A stretch of DNA of 16,513 bases. It comes from Neovahlkampfia damariscottae (lineage: Eukaryota; Heterolobosea; Selenaionea; Neovahlkampfiida; Neovahlkampfiidae). How positions within the stretch are numbered: position 1 is the first letter of the stretch; every line of letters starts with the position of its first letter. This document shows positions 7,154-15,473 of this stretch, piece after piece. The notes below the pieces were generated by a model that searched no databases, was not told the DNA's origin, and was given only the letters and a program-made list of their open reading frames with translations. The position numbers and the translations under genes are program-made. Location of the stretch: positions 1 through 16,513 of the forward strand of contig JABLTG010000270.1 of the NCBI GenBank assembly GCA_016618085.1. The letters run 5' to 3'.

Positions 7154-9111
7154 ATGAAAAAAAAACTTTTGCTGCTGTTTTTGTTATTTATACTTCTAGA
7201 AATGGTTGTAAAATCACAGCCATGTTTCATATGGAGAAATATGTACGTCCATGCTTCTAGAATAACAAAAGAAATCAACAACCAAACAGAAAAATTTGTT
7301 GAATTTGAATTTGTTGGATTACAAAATAGAGGATGGGCAGGATTTACACTTTCAACAAACAATTCACTTGAAAATTCAATTTCATTTATTGGTTATCATC
7401 CAGACAAAATTATTTTTTTAACAAATCACACCACTGTTGAGTCACTGGATAAAATAGATTCATTTGTTTACGTTAGGAATTTTAATTATAGATTTGATGG
7501 TATCATGTCTTTCAAAGTCACTTTAAATGAATCCATGATTTTAGGAAAAAACAAAATCACAATTGGACAAAATTACAATTTTTTACCAACATGGACAAAC
7601 GAAACCACAATTTCAAAGCATTCAGGAGTTAGTTCATATCTGAATTTTCAACTTGATTTACCTGAACATAAATATCCATTTTGCAATGACAACTTGAATT
7701 TACCCGGAAGAATTTTAGCGATGCATTGGAGTATTTATCTTGCCAGTGCTTTCATTTTATCATTTTTTGGATTATTTTTTGTTTATTTTCGAAATGAACA
7801 ACCACTGAAAAGTAGGTTTGTCGGACCTTTGTACTGCATCATCGGAACACATTTAGATTTGATTGGTGAATTTATTTTTGGACTTTTTCCATATGAACAA
7901 AGGTAAAATTTTATAAATTAAATGCTGACTAAATAAGTGCATATTGGGTTTGTTCATATTATGCTTTTTTTTTATACGCTGCAATTCAATTTTCATTGAT
8001 GATTCCTTGTTTAATGTCAATTCGATACGCAATTTTATTACAATTGCATTTTTACAAAAGAAATTATATCAAAAAGCACAAGTTATTAAGGAAAACATCT
8101 TCAATGAGTATCGTATCATCGAATACACCTTCAAGTTTTTCATCAAATTCTCAAATTTTTCAAGAGACATCATTATTAAGAAAAATTTGGAAGAGACTCA
8201 GAGATTTTTTGTCAATGTTGAAATCACCTTGGATTTTCGTTGTTGTTCCAATAATTTGGGGTTTGATTTTTTTAGTTGCTGAATTTGTAGTTTTTACTGC
8301 GTCTGGTTTTAGATGCAGTTCATTTGCTAGAACCTTTTTTAGATACACACATGTCGGTTTCATATTCACTAGTTTCATAGTTTTAACAGCATTTGTATCT
8401 CTTGACTTTGTTTTGAGTGTAAGACGTTGGTGCAAATGGCAATGGCACATTTACTTATTTGAAGAAGATCCATTCAATTATAGAGTTGATATGATGATGT
8501 TTGGTTTTTTTTTCTTTCCAGTTGTTATCATTTGGGCGACTTTACCTTTACCTAAATTAATATCAGCTGCAGTTGTTGATTATTTAATGATATTAGCAGT
8601 AATTCTTTCAGGAGGAAATGCTTTATTAATAACCATGTTCAAAAGAATTAAATTTTACATTCAAACATCATTTAATGAAAGAAATGAATCTAATAACAAA
8701 AATAGAGTTAAATTGACTCCAGAAATGATTTTATCAGAACAAAGATTGTTAGAAATATTCATTAAATTTGCAGATTTTGAATGGTCTTCTGAAAATATCT
8801 ATTTTGTTTTGGATGTAAATCAATATAAAAATCAAAAAGATTTGAAAACGAAAAGAGCATTGGCAACTCAAATTAAAGAAAATTATTTCATTCCAAATGT
8901 ATCTCCTTTGGAATTAAATATAACAGGAAAATCATTAAAAACATGCATGAAATTTATTGAAGAAAATGAATTTACAAATGAATTATTTAATTCTGTTCAA
9001 GATGAAGTTGAAGTTAATATTTGTGATACAATTAGTAGATTCATTGTTTCAGATGAATACAAAGAATACAAAAAATATGATTATGAAAGATTATCGTCAT
9101 TAGGACTTTAA
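7154..9111 (+). CDS. DOMON-7TM-RGS receptor-like regulator of G-protein signalling (two exons)
   Basis: Exons 7154-7902 and 7938-9111 join through a 35-nt GT-AG intron to a 640-residue protein; the join (EQ|S|AYWVCSYY) restores one continuous helix. Residues 1-21 are a signal peptide (MKKKLLLLFLLFILLEMVVK). Residues ~24-170 look like a DOMON-type beta domain (NRGWAGFTLS...ISFIGYHPDK) with several N-glycosylation sequons. Seven membrane segments follow at about 189-212, 222-245, 251-280, 347-371, 385-409, 433-455 and 459-484. Residues ~508-625 form an RGS domain: SSENIYFVLDVNQYK, the helix around TCMKFIEE, and ISRFIVSDEYKEY. RGS domains speed GTP hydrolysis by G-alpha subunits, so this would couple an extracellular sensor to G-protein shut-off at the plasma membrane. 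The usual ENIxFW tryptophan is Val here. The start is supported by the signal peptide. The ligand is unknown. Confidence 0.85.
7903..7937 (+). other. 35-nt spliceosomal intron in the RGS gene
   Basis: GTAAAATTTT at the 5' end and TGCTGACTAAATAAG at the 3' end, with CTGACTAA as a good branch-site candidate a few nt before the AG. Removing it joins AG|T (Ser) and keeps the frame through a membrane segment. Without splicing, TAA at 7904-7906 ends the protein inside the membrane domain. Confidence 0.85.
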
Positions 9112-9275
9112 ACAAAAAATGAAAATTTTTCATCTTCATTTCAAACTGATTTTTTCTTGAAAACTGGTTTCTGAAACATTGCTTTTTGAGGAAATTCAAC
9201 GACGAATGTTGAAATAAAGTTAATTTTGAATTTTATAATCACTAATGTACAATATTTGTGTCTAATTTAAAACAA

Positions 9276-9282
9276 CCAATCA
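9276..9282 (+). promoter_or_regulatory. CCAATCA box close to a start codon
   Basis: CCAATCA lies 9 nt before the ATG at 9292. The same CCAAT pentamer, in either orientation, is found near other starts here: 7119-7123 with inverted ATTGG at 7109-7113, 10108-10112, 12470-12466 (minus, 27 nt before the MetAP2 ATG), 13673-13677 (inverted) and 15462-15466. A role as a core promoter or initiator element is inferred from position only. Confidence 0.35.
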
Positions 9283-9291
9283 AAAATTGAG

Positions 9292-10035
9292 ATGTCAGAC
9301 CTACTGGAAATAAAAGAAACATACACTAATTGAATTTTCAAGAGGTATAGTTACATCTCCCACTGGAATACCAACATTCATCAGTTTATTTTTGTCTTAT
9401 CTTGTTATGTTTTCATTTTATGTTCCAAGAGGTATTTATTCAATCATAATCATGAAAGATAGAAGAAAAACAATTTTCAAATTTATAAAGAATTGGTTAG
9501 TTTTTGTATTCACTATTTCACAAATCATGATGGTTTTATTCAAATTTTTAAGTACTATTTTCACCATGGCCACTTTAGTTCAATTAATTTTACAAATGAC
9601 TCCATTTGTAGTTTTCATTTTTAGCGTCATTTTTTTAAAAGAAAAAGTCAATATTTGGACCATTACATGCATGATTGTTTCTGTGTTAGGTGGATTTTGA
9701 CACCTGTAAAACATGATCAAGTGTATACATTCTATTTTTGGATTATTTTTCAAGCTGTCAGTAGAAATTTAAAACCAATAGATTCACTTAGTGTTGGATT
9801 GGCATTAATTTGTATGGTCTCACTGGAAGTTTTTATTGTCATTGTAAATTATTCAAAACAGTCCAACAGACCAGTTTGCATTGTTCTTTTTAACTTCCAT
9901 TTCAGGAGTTTTGTTATATTTGAGTTTGAGTTTAATTTTACAAGAAAATTGGATGAAATTATTCCAGGTAACAAAAAAATTTTGCTGTGATATTTTTAGG
10001 TTCTTCTCAAATTTGGATAAATTATTTTTTCTTCT
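9292..10035 (+). pseudogene. EamA/DMT-superfamily transporter relic
   Basis: ATG 9292 (MSDLLEIKE) is followed after a shift by FSRGIVTSPTGIPTFISLF and a run of hydrophobic helices, including FVVFIFSVIFLKEKVNIWTI and CMIVSVLGGF, the end of an EamA repeat (the xFLxEK turn). A one-base shift near 9695 leads to TPVKHDQVYTFYFWIIF and GLALICMVSLEVFIVIVNY, and another at the T run near 9888 gives FLTSISGVLLYLSLSLILQE and NWMKLFQ, the start of the second repeat. A possible 32-nt intron (9968-9999, GTAACA...TTTTTAG) is followed by SSQIWINYFFFF in a neighbouring frame. The last three helices are missing. Intact relatives export small metabolites or nucleotide sugars. This copy cannot make a full transporter. 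Confidence 0.55.
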
Positions 10036-10125
10036 TTCAAAAATTTTTCTTCAGATACTTCTGAGTGCATTTCAAAAAATTAATTTCTTCTTTCAAATCA
10101 GTTTGCTCCAATAATTTTTTATCCA

Positions 10126-11214
10126 ATGATTGTCGTTTTTTTTTTGTTTTGTTTTTTACAAACAACTGTAGGTGATATTTCACCTTTTCCAGATTTAAAG
10201 ACACCAATTATTTTATCTCATAGAGGTTCAAGATTTTTGAATCCTGAGAATTCAAGACCGGCTTTTTATTCAGCTTTGGATATGGGAACTGATGTTTTAG
10301 AAACAGATGTTCGTCTGACAAAAGATCATAGATTAGTAATATTTCACGATAGAACAGTTGAAAGGACCACAAATGGAACTGGTTTGGTTCATCAAAAAAC
10401 TTTAGAAGAAATGAAACTTTTGAACCTTGGTTTTAGATTCACACCTGACAAAGGAAAAACTTTTCCATACAGAAAACGACATACTCAAGTGCTAGAATTA
10501 AATGAATTCTTTGAAGAATTTATTCCATTAAATGTTAATGTGAATATTGAACTCAAAGATGAAATGATTGAAGCAGCAGATGCAATGTGGGAGGTACTCA
10601 AAAAACAGGATTTAAATTTTATTCAAAAACATGTAAATATCATCAGTAGTTATTGGCCTGTGATTGAAAGATTAAGATTTCTTTCAAATGGCACAATTCC
10701 AACAAGTGCTTGTGAATTTGAAGGTACAATTTTCATTCTTTCTTCAAAATTTTATTTGAATTTATTTGTAAATCCTTTGGATAAAATAAAACCAAATCTA
10801 TTTCAAATACCTTGTATCGCTGCTGGAGGAGCAATAAATCTCAAAACAAAAAAAACAATTGATGATCTTCATGCTAAAGGAAAGAAAGTTCATTATTGGG
10901 TCATCAATGATAAAGAAACAATGAAAGAAGTTTTGGAATTAGGTGCTGATGGTTTGATCACAGACAGAACTGATTTGGCAATGGAGGTTTGGGTAGAACT
11001 TGGATTGAAAAAATCAAAAAAACCAACAAAAGAATTCTATTTGCCGACTGAAAATTTTATAGAATCATACACCTGCACAATTTTTCTTTGTAGATTAATT
11101 GAAAATTTCAAAGAAATTGTTCTCAGTTTAATTTTACTTTTTTCAATTTTTCTTGCATTTGTATACTACAATTGTTGGAGATGTCAACAAAACAAAAAGA
11201 CGAAAAAAGAATAA
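10126..11214 (+). CDS. Glycerophosphodiester phosphodiesterase, type I membrane protein
   Basis: This 362-residue protein belongs to the GDPD (TIM-barrel) family, which hydrolyses glycerophosphodiesters to glycerol-3-phosphate and an alcohol. Residues 1-16 are a signal peptide (MIVVFFLFCFLQTTVG). Catalytic motifs: H32-R33-G34, N39-PEN-S43, metal ligands E59 and D61 (LETDVRL), the second catalytic His in FHD (H74), E142 (NIELKD), W258 and the terminal ITDRTDL at ~278. A C-terminal helix at ~328-349 is followed by a short basic tail ending KTKKE, which has lysines at -3 and -5 as in KXKXX ER-retrieval signals. That predicts a lumenal catalytic domain anchored in the ER or early secretory pathway. 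There are no introns. Convergent MetAP2 ends 21 bp away. Because decayed transporter helices lie just upstream and some GDPDs carry N-terminal membrane helices, a longer spliced form cannot be fully excluded. Confidence 0.9.
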   Translation: MIVVFFLFCFLQTTVGDISPFPDLKTPIILSHRGSRFLNPENSRPAFYSALDMGTDVLETDVRLTKDHRLVIFHDRTVERTTNGTGLVHQKTLEEMKLLNLGFRFTPDKGKTFPYRKRHTQVLELNEFFEEFIPLNVNVNIELKDEMIEAADAMWEVLKKQDLNFIQKHVNIISSYWPVIERLRFLSNGTIPTSACEFEGTIFILSSKFYLNLFVNPLDKIKPNLFQIPCIAAGGAINLKTKKTIDDLHAKGKKVHYWVINDKETMKEVLELGADGLITDRTDLAMEVWVELGLKKSKKPTKEFYLPTENFIESYTCTIFLCRLIENFKEIVLSLILLFSIFLAFVYYNCWRCQQNKKTKKE

Positions 11215-11235
11215 ATGAAACATTTAATGATAATA

Positions 11236-12438
11236 TTAGTAATCAATTCCTTTTGATAGTATTTCTTTGCATGTTGGTTTCAAAACGAATGTATGTTCAA
11301 ATTGGGAAGTGTAACATCCTTTGATATCAACTAAAGGAGGACAATCTTCAATCAAATTATTATCAACTAAGTGACGAATTGACATGACGGAATCTTCTCC
11401 AATTCTATCCAAGTATCTTCTACAAAAAGCAAGAGTACCAAATTCTTTTTGAATGACACCATACAATCTTCTGGCTCCAGAGTGTTTTAAATTTACCTTT
11501 GGAGCTGTTGGAATTGGTTTGTAGTGACTGCAATCAACATCATCTCTGACCATTCCTCTCCCTGTGGATGCGAATGTTTCAATAGCATAGAATTCATGTT
11601 CTTCCATTTTGGTTGTTTCATTTGTTTTGACACAAGGTACAGACTTTCCTCCATGTATTAAATATGGTTCGATTGTGTGGCCTCCTAAATATTTGATGGG
11701 TTTGATGTCGTAGATTTTCTTTTCAATTTCTACTTGAAATGATTCCATAACTTCTTGAATAACAGCACCAATATCACCTAATCTGACATCAATTCCAGCT
11801 TCTTTTATACCTGCATATGTTGCTGCTTTTGATGCTTCCAACAATGGATTAAATTGATCTTCCCAACACATTGTAAAAGCACTATCAATAATCCTGCCAT
11901 TGAAGTGAACACCGAAGTCAATTTTCAAAACATCTCCTTTCTTTAGAACGGTTTTATCTCCAGGATTAGGTGTCCAATGAGCAGCACAATTATTTAGTGA
12001 GCATCCAGTGGGAAAAGCGATACCAGATTTTAGTCCATTGGCTTCTGTTAATAACCTGACTCTGTCTTCTAACTCTTCAACAATATCAATCATTTTCATA
12101 CCAGGTTTAATCCAATTTTGCATGTAGTACCTTACTTGACGATGAACTTCCGCACCTTTTCGAGCATCTGAGTACTCTTTTGAAAACACTTTTTCTAAAT
12201 TCTTCTTTTCGGTATTTCCTGTTCTGAAAACATTAAAATCTTGTTCATATTCCATAATTTCTCCAACTGGCCAGTCTTTTGATGGATACAATTTTGACAC
12301 TGGAATGTCAGGTGGAGTGTTTTGAGTGATTCCGTTGTTTGGTTTCTTCTTCTTTTCTTTCTTCTTTTTCTTTGGTTCTTCAACTTTAAGCACTTTTGGT
12401 TGTTCTTCTTGTGTTTTTAAGTCTGTTTGATCGGTCAT
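11236..12438 (-). CDS. METAP2: Methionine aminopeptidase 2 (MetAP2)
   Basis: The 400-residue protein is intact and intronless. MetAP2 removes the initiator methionine from nascent cytosolic proteins. The N-terminus has the family's lysine-rich block (~23-33, PKKKKKEKKKKP), here shorter than in animals. The pita-bread catalytic domain follows: H154 (AAHWTP), metal ligands D174 (KIDFGVH), D185 (IIDSAFT), H254 (GGHTIEPY), E287 (AIETFASTG) and E381 (SQFEHTF), plus the second active-site His H262 (LIHGGKSVP). The ~60-residue insert typical of type 2 enzymes is present (~310-372), and the C-terminus GIDY then TAA matches the conserved end of the family, which fixes TAA as a stop in this genome. The start is the first ATG, with an ATTGG/CCAAT element 27 nt upstream. 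The gene is a single-copy housekeeping marker suited to phylogenetic placement. Confidence 0.97.
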   Translation of the reverse strand: MTDQTDLKTQEEQPKVLKVEEPKKKKKEKKKKPNNGITQNTPPDIPVSKLYPSKDWPVGEIMEYEQDFNVFRTGNTEKKNLEKVFSKEYSDARKGAEVHRQVRYYMQNWIKPGMKMIDIVEELEDRVRLLTEANGLKSGIAFPTGCSLNNCAAHWTPNPGDKTVLKKGDVLKIDFGVHFNGRIIDSAFTMCWEDQFNPLLEASKAATYAGIKEAGIDVRLGDIGAVIQEVMESFQVEIEKKIYDIKPIKYLGGHTIEPYLIHGGKSVPCVKTNETTKMEEHEFYAIETFASTGRGMVRDDVDCSHYKPIPTAPKVNLKHSGARRLYGVIQKEFGTLAFCRRYLDRIGEDSVMSIRHLVDNNLIEDCPPLVDIKGCYTSQFEHTFVLKPTCKEILSKGIDY

Positions 12439-12785
12439 TTTTGTTTGAATTCAAAGAAGCCGTTGATTGGTTGTCTTTAAAAAAAATCTTTTGATTTTCT
12501 GAGGCTTCAATTTGCCCAAAAAAAAAACTCCGAAAAATTATTTTTTTCTGTTAATCTACCAAGAATACACCCTTATGAAACGATGTTTCTGATCTAAAAA
12601 TATCTCCTATAAATTCTTTTCGTATTTTTTCAGTTTCATTTGTTAATTTTCTTGGTATTACCACAGCCATGGTCAAATTTTATGAAGAAATTTTTTGACA
12701 ATACTTCATTCCCCGGTACAGAAAAGAACCTTTACTTTTTAAAAGAACCTCTTCTTTTTTCAAATTGATAAGGTTTTAATAATTC
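12439..12785. other. MetAP2 upstream region, with a weak 39-codon minus-strand ORF
   Basis: 12466-12470 is the CCAAT (inverted ATTGG) element upstream of MetAP2. On the minus strand an ATG at 12670 opens 39 codons (MAVVIPRKLTNETEKIRKEF, then IGDIFRSETSFHKG) to TAA at 12553-12551. The composition is protein-like, but I recognise no family and see no neighbour that would extend it. It may be another gene remnant or a short upstream ORF. Nothing else is recognised here. Confidence 0.25.
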
Positions 12786-13470
12786 TTACAATATTCCTAA
12801 ATTTCTTAATTGTTGATCAATTTGAAGTGTTTCAAAGAGTATTTCATTAATTTGATTTTTAAATTCAGACAACTATAAATCGCATTCGGAGTACATTTCT
12901 CCATAAACACACCTAATAAAGCATCTCTAACTTCATTTGCTTCTTTCGAAAATGATGGAATTGTAATAACAAATTCACTGCATACATCAACTAAAATAAG
13001 AATCATTCTATAACTAGATACAGATTGAGGATTCATAATAATCAAATCCATAATCACCAATTCAAAAACATATCTAGCCGTTAAAATTCCAGATTCAGTA
13101 ATATAGATTTTGAAGAATTGTTATAAATACATTCTTCACAATCATGTTTGAGATAATCTTCAATCATTTTCATCAAATTCGGAAATCTAACCTTTTTAAC
13201 ACTTGTCATAAATCTGTAAATGTGATTAATTCCTGCATGAGATATTAGAATATGTGTTTTATGAATCAATTGATTTTCATCTAAATTTTGAAAATCAACA
13301 ACATAAAAAAGTCTATTAAACGGATCACTAATATTATCTTTAGAACAAACAAATTCAATATCAAAGGAAATTCTATTTCAAGTGAAAGATCAATAAGAAT
13401 TTCAAATTTTTGGACAATTATGAGTAAATCCTTTCTATGAATTGCAATTAAATGTTTTTCACTGCCATAA
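12786..13470 (-). pseudogene. Ty3/gypsy-like retroelement relic: RNase H end and integrase
   Basis: Reading on the minus strand: EKHLIAIHRKDLLIIVQKFE (13460 leftwards) matches the middle of a retroelement RNase H. After a deletion, FDIEFVCSKDNISDPFNRLF matches its end (the D-N-xx-D-xxxR signature). Then comes the HHCC zinc domain of integrase (HILISHAGINHIYRFM with CEEC) ending at 13081. One frame shift later, VIMDLIIMNPQ and YRMILILVDVCSEFVITIP form the catalytic core around the first Asp. At PNAIYSC the second catalytic Asp segment (D-N-G) has been lost by a small deletion, with SEFKNQINEILFETL continuing in another frame to TAA 12788-12786. Reverse transcriptase and long terminal repeats were not seen. 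The piece is inactive. Confidence 0.65.
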
Positions 13471-13697
13471 CATTATCTTTGTATCTTAGTCACCTTTTTG
13501 GCAATTTCTGGTGCTAAAATAAATTAAAACTAAAAACCATTTTTTAAAGATTAACTTTCTGAACAGCTAACAAAGTTTTGACTTTATTCTTTGTTATAAT
13601 TTTAAGAACAAAAATTAATTCTTTTGGAACACCCTAAAAAAATAATATTGATTCAATTTATTATAGTTTCTAATTGGTCAATTCATTTCAAACAAAA

Positions 13698-14795
13698 ATG
13701 AACCAAAAATAACCTGTTGAAAAAATTATTGAACCACCAAAGCTTAATGAAGAGATATTAGAAATCTCAACTTCAACATTCCAGGATATTTTTGAAGAAA
13801 CCATTGAATTACCTTTTTTAAATAGAAAAAAAGAAATAGTTTCCAGTATTTGTACATTTGTTCAAAACTATTATTATCATAGAAACCATCCATCGTCTTG
13901 GAGATCAATTTATATGGTTGTTTCAGATCAAATGCATGGAGTTGGAAAAACAACAGTCGCTAAAAATTTATTAAAACATGCACCAAAATATAAAAAAGAA
14001 ATTATTGAAAATTTAAAAAATTTAATGAAAGAATGTTATGAGAAAGACTTTTTTGAAAAAACTCTTGAAAGAATATTCAATATGAAACAAAATTCAAAAC
14101 TTTTTGAATTTTTTTTCTAGAAGGAGAAGAAAAGATTTCAAGTAAAATAGCTTATTCCATTTTTCAAAACTCTGAAATGAGAGATAATCCAAGAGGCAAT
14201 AGATGAAATGAAACAAAATGATTATTTTCTTCATATTGATGAAGTAACAGGAGACATTGAAAAGATAAGAATACTTTGGAGGAAATTAATTACATTAAAA
14301 TTAGAATTATCAAAGCATGATATTATTTTTGATTTTTATTTGACTGGAAAAAGAACTTTTTATTACGAGGTATTTTTAATAATAATTGAATAATATTTAG
14401 ATTGGTCGTGATTCTTTTCTGTCACCACTTTCATCCATTGAATGGATTTTAATTCATCCTTTAGAAAAAGTACATGTACAACAATTGGTAAATGATTAAG
14501 AAACATTTCCAAAAAATATTTCATTTGAAAATGATGATTTGAAAAATTATTTTATTAATTTAGTTCATTTATCATCTGGTGGAATTCCAAGATTAATTGA
14601 ATTTTTATGGATTTCTTTTAAACAAATTGGAAATAAAATATTCAAAACAGAAGAAATGGATATGATTTTTCTTTATTCATTTAAATTAATTGAATTATAT
14701 CAAGAGATTCAAATAAATTCATTTTGGATGAAGAATTAAAAATACCAGCTTTACATTTTTATGCATTATCCATTTTTTGTAATTCATTCAAATGA
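13698..14795 (+). pseudogene. P-loop ATPase relic of Crinkler/RHS type, with an intron
   Basis: ATG 13698 (MNQK) meets TAA at 13710-13712 but continues in frame as ELPFLNRKKEIVSSICTFVQ and SSWRSIYMVVSDQMHGVGKT, where GVGKTT is a Walker A. One-base shifts near 14112 (T run) and 14180 lead to EAIDEMKQNDYFLHIDEVTG (Walker B, LHIDE) and FDFYLTGKRTFYYE. A 31-nt intron (14370-14400) then joins to IGRDSFLSPLSSIEWILIHP. TAA 14497-14499, LVHLSSGGIPRLIEFL, a shift near 14720, and TGA 14793-14795 complete it. The order LPFLxR, VSDQMxGxGKT, TGK/TSP and GGxPR is typical of the Crinkler/RHS-like proteins that are expanded in several protists, whose function is poorly known. This copy is broken but retains both nucleotide-binding motifs. 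Confidence 0.6.
14370..14400 (+). other. 31-nt intron in the P-loop ATPase relic
   Basis: GTATTTTTAATAATAATTGA followed by ATAATATTTAG; GT-AG, phase 0 between Glu (GAG) and Ile (ATT). Removing it lets the frame run from FYYE into IGRDSFLSPLSS. Unspliced, it hits TAA inside the intron. Confidence 0.65.
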
Positions 14796-14912
14796 TTAAT
14801 AAGACTCCTATGTAATTCGTCACGTTATCAGAATAAACCTTAGTTTCTAACTTAAAGTCTATGGTTTCAACCGAACAAAGGTGGTTTTTACCAATAAAAA
14901 GACTTATTTCCG

Positions 14913-15014
14913 AATAAGTGTGGTTACTCCGAATAAGTGGTGTTAATCCGAATAAGTGATGTTTCAGCCAAATAAGTTGTATTAATCAAAATAAGTCTTG
15001 TTACTAGCAATAAG
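14913..15014 (+). repeat. 19-bp minisatellite, five full copies and one partial
   Basis: Units start at 14913, 14932, 14951, 14971 and 14990, with a partial one at 15009. Lengths are 19, 19, 20, 19 and 19 bp. All begin AATAAGT; the consensus is AATAAGTGNTGTTANTCCG. The 7-bp head is almost invariant and the tail varies. An inverted CTTATTTCCGAATAAG at 14902-14917 abuts the first unit. It lies in the 291-bp gap between the P-loop relic and the 122-residue gene; the rest of that gap shows nothing recognisable. Confidence 0.8.
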
Positions 15015-15086
15015 TTTCTCAGTCAACATATTTTTGGGTGGACTTGAAATGATAAACTCAAGAGTTACATGACTATTTGAAAAATT

Positions 15087-15455
15087 TTATTTAATTTCCA
15101 ACTCATTATGATATTGTTTGAAAAAGTAGAGATTTGAAATATTTGAATTTGGAAAGGACTTTTGGTTTTTGCATTTTAGAAGAGAAATTAATTCATAATC
15201 TTGATATCCGATTCTCTTTCTGATATCACCTATAAGATATTCTCCTGAATCATACAATCTTAAGCGAAAAACGATTCCTTGAACAGAAAAAAAAAAATAA
15301 GCTTGTTTGTCTCCAGCAGAAATAACGGTTTCTAGATCTACCTCTATCTCTTTTGTCACAAGTCTAGGGCTTTTTTTGAATTCAATTACTATTTCGTCTA
15401 CATTTAAAAATGTTTCAGTTGAACCAAAGAACTTTGAGCTGAAACGAAGATCCAT
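15087..15455 (-). CDS. Hypothetical 122-residue protein
   Basis: Intact ORF from ATG 15455 (MDLRFSSKFFGSTETF) to TAA 15087. The sequence alternates short hydrophobic and charged stretches (VDEIVIEFKKSPRLVTKEIE, AYFFFSVQGIVFRLRLYDSG), which suggests a small mostly-beta domain. There is no signal peptide, membrane helix or catalytic motif I recognise. The start codon is only 18 bp from that of the divergent 295-residue gene, so the two must share a promoter and have very short leaders. An interaction between the products is possible but unsupported. Confidence 0.6.
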   Translation of the reverse strand: MDLRFSSKFFGSTETFLNVDEIVIEFKKSPRLVTKEIEVDLETVISAGDKQAYFFFSVQGIVFRLRLYDSGEYLIGDIRKRIGYQDYELISLLKCKNQKSFPNSNISNLYFFKQYHNELEIK

Positions 15456-15473
15456 TTTTGTCCAATTAAATCA
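15456..15473. promoter_or_regulatory. 18-bp divergent intergenic region with a CCAAT box
   Basis: TTTTGTCCAATTAAATCA is all that separates the two divergent ATGs. CCAAT is at 15462-15466. The core promoters must either be this short or lie inside the opposite coding sequence. Confidence 0.4.

Noticed and set aside
7123-7362. Minus-strand ORF of 79 codons overlapping the start of the RGS gene
   Set aside because: The plus strand carries a signal peptide and a conserved domain here; the minus frame is a shadow, apart from the distinct relic ending at 6991.
7944-8450. Alternative ORFs on both strands inside the RGS gene
   Set aside because: They overlap the membrane helices and the linker of the well supported 640-residue product.
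12195-12383. Second minus-strand frame inside MetAP2
   Set aside because: It is a lysine/arginine-rich shadow of the MetAP2 N-terminal basic block.
14913-15014. CRISPR-like array
   Set aside because: The units are 19 bp with no spacers between repeats, in a eukaryotic sequence without cas genes; it is a minisatellite.
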